Positions 62,029 through 64,000 of a DNA stretch of 64,000 bases are shown one piece after another. How positions within the stretch are numbered: the stretch's first letter is position 1; the number at the start of each line of letters is the position of its first letter. The notes under the pieces were generated by a model, which was not told the origin of the DNA, made no database searches, and saw nothing but the letters and a program-made list of their open reading frames with translations. This stretch comes from Deferribacteres bacterium (GTDB taxonomy: Bacteria; Zhuqueibacterota; Zhuqueibacteria; Zhuqueibacterales; Geothermadaptataceae): NCBI GenBank assembly GCA_020633655.1, contig JACKDF010000006.1, forward strand, positions 124,001 through 188,000. Direction: 5' to 3'. The position numbers and the translations under genes are program-made.

Positions 62029-63840
62029 ATGGCTTTAATGGAAAGAATGCGCGGTTTTACAAAAGTTGTGCTTTATGTGCTCGTTTTTGCATTTGTCGGC
62101 ACAATTATTTTTGACTGGGGTATGAATATCACAGGATTGCGTCAAAATCCGCGCGTTATAGGAAGCGTCAATGGTGAAGAAATTGACACTGCGTATTTTA
62201 ATAACATTTTGCAGCAGGAATTGAATAGATATTCCCAGCAAACCGGCGGTTCAGTTCCGGAATCACAACAGGACTATATTATTGATCAGGTTTGGGATCA
62301 AATCGTACGTGAAATTTTACTGAACCAGGAAATTCAAAAACGCAATCTGGTGCCTTCTGCAAAAGAAATTGCATACAGTATGCGAAACAATCCCCCGCAA
62401 TTTATCCTGAATGATACCAGTTTTGCAACGAATGGTCGTTTTGATCAGGCAAAATATGATCTTGCCTTGCAGCGCGATAACTACCAGGCGAACATAAATT
62501 ACTGGACTCAGGTAGAAGAATATGTGCGATACATGATTCCTCGTCAAAAATTACAAGACAATTTGATGGCTGGAATTTTTGTAACAGACAGCGATATCAA
62601 AAGCGAGTATTTGCGCAACAATCAGGAAGTGACCGTTGAGTACTTAAGTGTTCCTCCTGCCAAATTTAACGATGCTGAAATCGAACTCTCGGACGATGCA
62701 ATCTCAAAGTACTACCAGGAGCATGAAAAAGAATACAGTGAGAAATTGAAGCGAAAGATAGAGTTTGTCATGTATTCCTCACAACCGACGAAACGCGATT
62801 CCGCGATTGTTGAAGAAGAAGCGGAAAACCTTTTTCAGCAGGCAAAAAGTGGAGCTGATTTCGCTGAATTGGCTATTTCCAATAGTGACGACAATTCCGC
62901 TGAGCAAGGTGGCGATTTGGGGTACTTTAAGCGTGATGCAATGGTCAAACCTTTTTCCGATGCCGCATTCTCTGCAAAGATTGGTGAGATCGTCGGGCCG
63001 GTACGCAGCCAGTTTGGTTTACATATTATCAAAGTTGTCGACAAGAGAACAGTCGATGGTGCTGAAGAAGTACGTGCGAGTCACATCTTGCGTAAATTCA
63101 AAGCATCAAATGCAACTGTTGAAGCCGCACGCGACAGTGCCGCATTTTTAGCAAGCGTTGCACAGGAAGATGGCTGGGAACAAGCGCTTAAAGAGGAGAA
63201 AGCCTCAGCACAGACCAGTACTTTTTTTAGCGAAGGCAGTGGTTTCATCCCCGGTCTTGGTATTGAGCGTGCAATTTCAAAATTTGTGTTCCGCAACAAA
63301 GTTGGTGCAGTCAGCGACTTCTATGAAACCAAGCAGGGATTTGCTGTAGTAAAAATCGTTGATGAACAGCCTCCGCGTACCAAAAAAATGGAAGAAGTTC
63401 GCGGGCTGATAGAAAATGCATTAAAATCAGAAAAACGTTGGGATCTTGCAAAAGAATTTGCTGAAAATTTGAAAAAAGAGCTTGATAGCGGTGTTACTTT
63501 CGAAGCATTGGCAAGTACAGAAAATGTTACCCTTGAAAAGCCGGAAAAATTTAATCGAAATGCATTCATCGAAAAGGTCGGCAAAGATCCGGTGTTTATC
63601 GGGACTGCATTTAAATTGGAACCGGCAACTTACAGCGAACCGGTTCGCGGCAGCAGAGGATACTACATAATTAAACTTTTGCAACGCTCTGAATTTAATC
63701 AGGCTGATTTTGATTCGAAGAAAGCAGCGATCCGAAACGAACTCATGACTCGTAAACAACAAAATTCTTTTAATCAATGGTATGCTGCCTTAGAAGAAGA
63801 TGCGGATATTGTCGATAATCGGAAAGAATTTTTAAGATAA
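62029..63840 (+). CDS. PpiD/SurA-like peptidyl-prolyl isomerase (membrane-anchored foldase)
   Basis: The 603-residue protein has one N-terminal membrane helix (VVLYVLVFAFVGTIIF), a SurA-type N-domain (VNGEEIDTAYFNNILQQEL and VWDQIVREILLNQEIQKR) and a parvulin domain (about residues 245-345, ending GEIVGPVRSQFGLHIIKV). Two further, more divergent parvulin-like units follow. It would assist folding of exported proteins at the inner membrane, on the periplasmic side. Start ATG 62029 is behind GGGAG; an upstream TTG at 62014 is not used. It is transcribed divergently from uvrB. Confidence 0.9.
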   Translation: MALMERMRGFTKVVLYVLVFAFVGTIIFDWGMNITGLRQNPRVIGSVNGEEIDTAYFNNILQQELNRYSQQTGGSVPESQQDYIIDQVWDQIVREILLNQEIQKRNLVPSAKEIAYSMRNNPPQFILNDTSFATNGRFDQAKYDLALQRDNYQANINYWTQVEEYVRYMIPRQKLQDNLMAGIFVTDSDIKSEYLRNNQEVTVEYLSVPPAKFNDAEIELSDDAISKYYQEHEKEYSEKLKRKIEFVMYSSQPTKRDSAIVEEEAENLFQQAKSGADFAELAISNSDDNSAEQGGDLGYFKRDAMVKPFSDAAFSAKIGEIVGPVRSQFGLHIIKVVDKRTVDGAEEVRASHILRKFKASNATVEAARDSAAFLASVAQEDGWEQALKEEKASAQTSTFFSEGSGFIPGLGIERAISKFVFRNKVGAVSDFYETKQGFAVVKIVDEQPPRTKKMEEVRGLIENALKSEKRWDLAKEFAENLKKELDSGVTFEALASTENVTLEKPEKFNRNAFIEKVGKDPVFIGTAFKLEPATYSEPVRGSRGYYIIKLLQRSEFNQADFDSKKAAIRNELMTRKQQNSFNQWYAALEEDADIVDNRKEFLR

Positions 63841-63860
63841 AATTTTTTGCGTGAAATGTA

Positions 63861-63894
63861 AAAGCTCCTTGCGGTTTCCGTGGGAGCTTTTTTT
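63861..63894 (+). terminator. terminator of the foldase gene
   Basis: AAAGCTCC and GGAGCTTT arms with a 13-base loop are followed by a run of T, 20 bases after the stop. Confidence 0.85.
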
Positions 63895-63971
63895 ATGGGG
63901 AGAACAGGAACGGAGGTTTTAATTTTTCTTCCGTATCCCTGAGGAGACTGTTGAAAAACATGCAAATTCGG

Positions 63972-64000
63972 ACCCCGAGCCTGCCGAATATCCCGAATTT
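63972..64000 (-). repeat. dispersed repeat, copy 2 (inverse orientation)
   Basis: On the minus strand it reads AAATTCGGG-N3-TTCGGCAGGCTC-G-GGGT, matching the copy at 42117-42145 at all but the spacer and one base. It may continue beyond the window edge. Confidence 0.55.

Noticed and set aside
1..64000. CRISPR array, prophage, integrase or restriction-defence cluster
   Set aside because: No regularly spaced direct repeats, phage structural genes, site-specific recombinase or nuclease-methylase pair was seen anywhere in the window.

Overview
The window looks like a chromosomal stretch of a Gram-negative bacterium of the FCB superphylum, most likely near Calditrichota, KSB1 or Ignavibacteria. 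The reasons are three very large secreted proteins with C-terminal 'YPNPF/FPNPFNP' Por-type (type IX secretion) sorting domains, an LptE-family lipoprotein, a WbqC-family protein, and two sigma-54 activators. The lineage is an inference, since no rRNA is present. Most of the window is ordinary core metabolism, DNA repair and envelope biology. The accessory part is at 4.7-7.9 kb.

Layout. 1-2 kb: 5' end of ispE (minus strand), fbp, and a solitary tRNA-Lys with its own promoter and terminator. 2.3-3.8 kb: an unrecognised 366-residue protein followed by a small HxxxCxxC protein of anti-sigma (ZAS) type, with a perfect RNA hairpin between them. 4.0-4.7 kb: a HAD phosphatase. 4.7-7.9 kb: a two-ORF DDE insertion sequence with 8-bp target duplications, interrupted by an ISL3-type element. 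The outer element has an A_AAA_AAG frameshift site and what appears to be a small structured RNA with its own promoter and terminator behind the transposase. 7.9-14.2 kb (minus): tail-specific protease, ComEC and glutamine synthetase, the last behind a sigma-54-like promoter. 14.5-17.8 kb: an iron operon made of a membrane-anchored DtxR/FeoA fusion and a FeoB split into GTPase and permease genes.

18-23.6 kb: a giant secreted beta-propeller/beta-helix protein with eight Ig-like repeats. 23.7-28.2 kb: a DapA-superfamily protein and a GAF-GAF kinase/NtrC-type regulator pair. 28.2-31.1 kb: a decayed PIN toxin and proBA. 31.4-36.2 kb: a phospholipase-D-like protein, then two tightly overlapping gene groups (glycosyltransferase-maf-VTT protein; HAD-WbqC). 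36.2-42.4 kb: a TPR protein, a DASS transporter, a secreted propeller protein and a small membrane protein.

From 61.8 kb down to 42.5 kb almost everything is on the minus strand: uvrB, purD, a nucleotide-sugar epimerase, a sigma-54 activator, an LptE-like lipoprotein, then a compact seven-gene run (TPR protein, M24 peptidase, glycosyltransferase, lipoprotein, subtilase, coaE, glnE). The GlnE has two ACT domains between its two nucleotidyltransferase domains. The window ends with a PpiD/SurA-like foldase.

A nitrogen theme links distant parts of the window: glnA keeps the adenylylation tyrosine, glnE encodes its modifier with built-in putative glutamine-sensing domains, and two sigma-54 activators accompany a sigma-54-like glnA promoter. 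All functional statements come from reading motifs and family resemblance; no database search was run.
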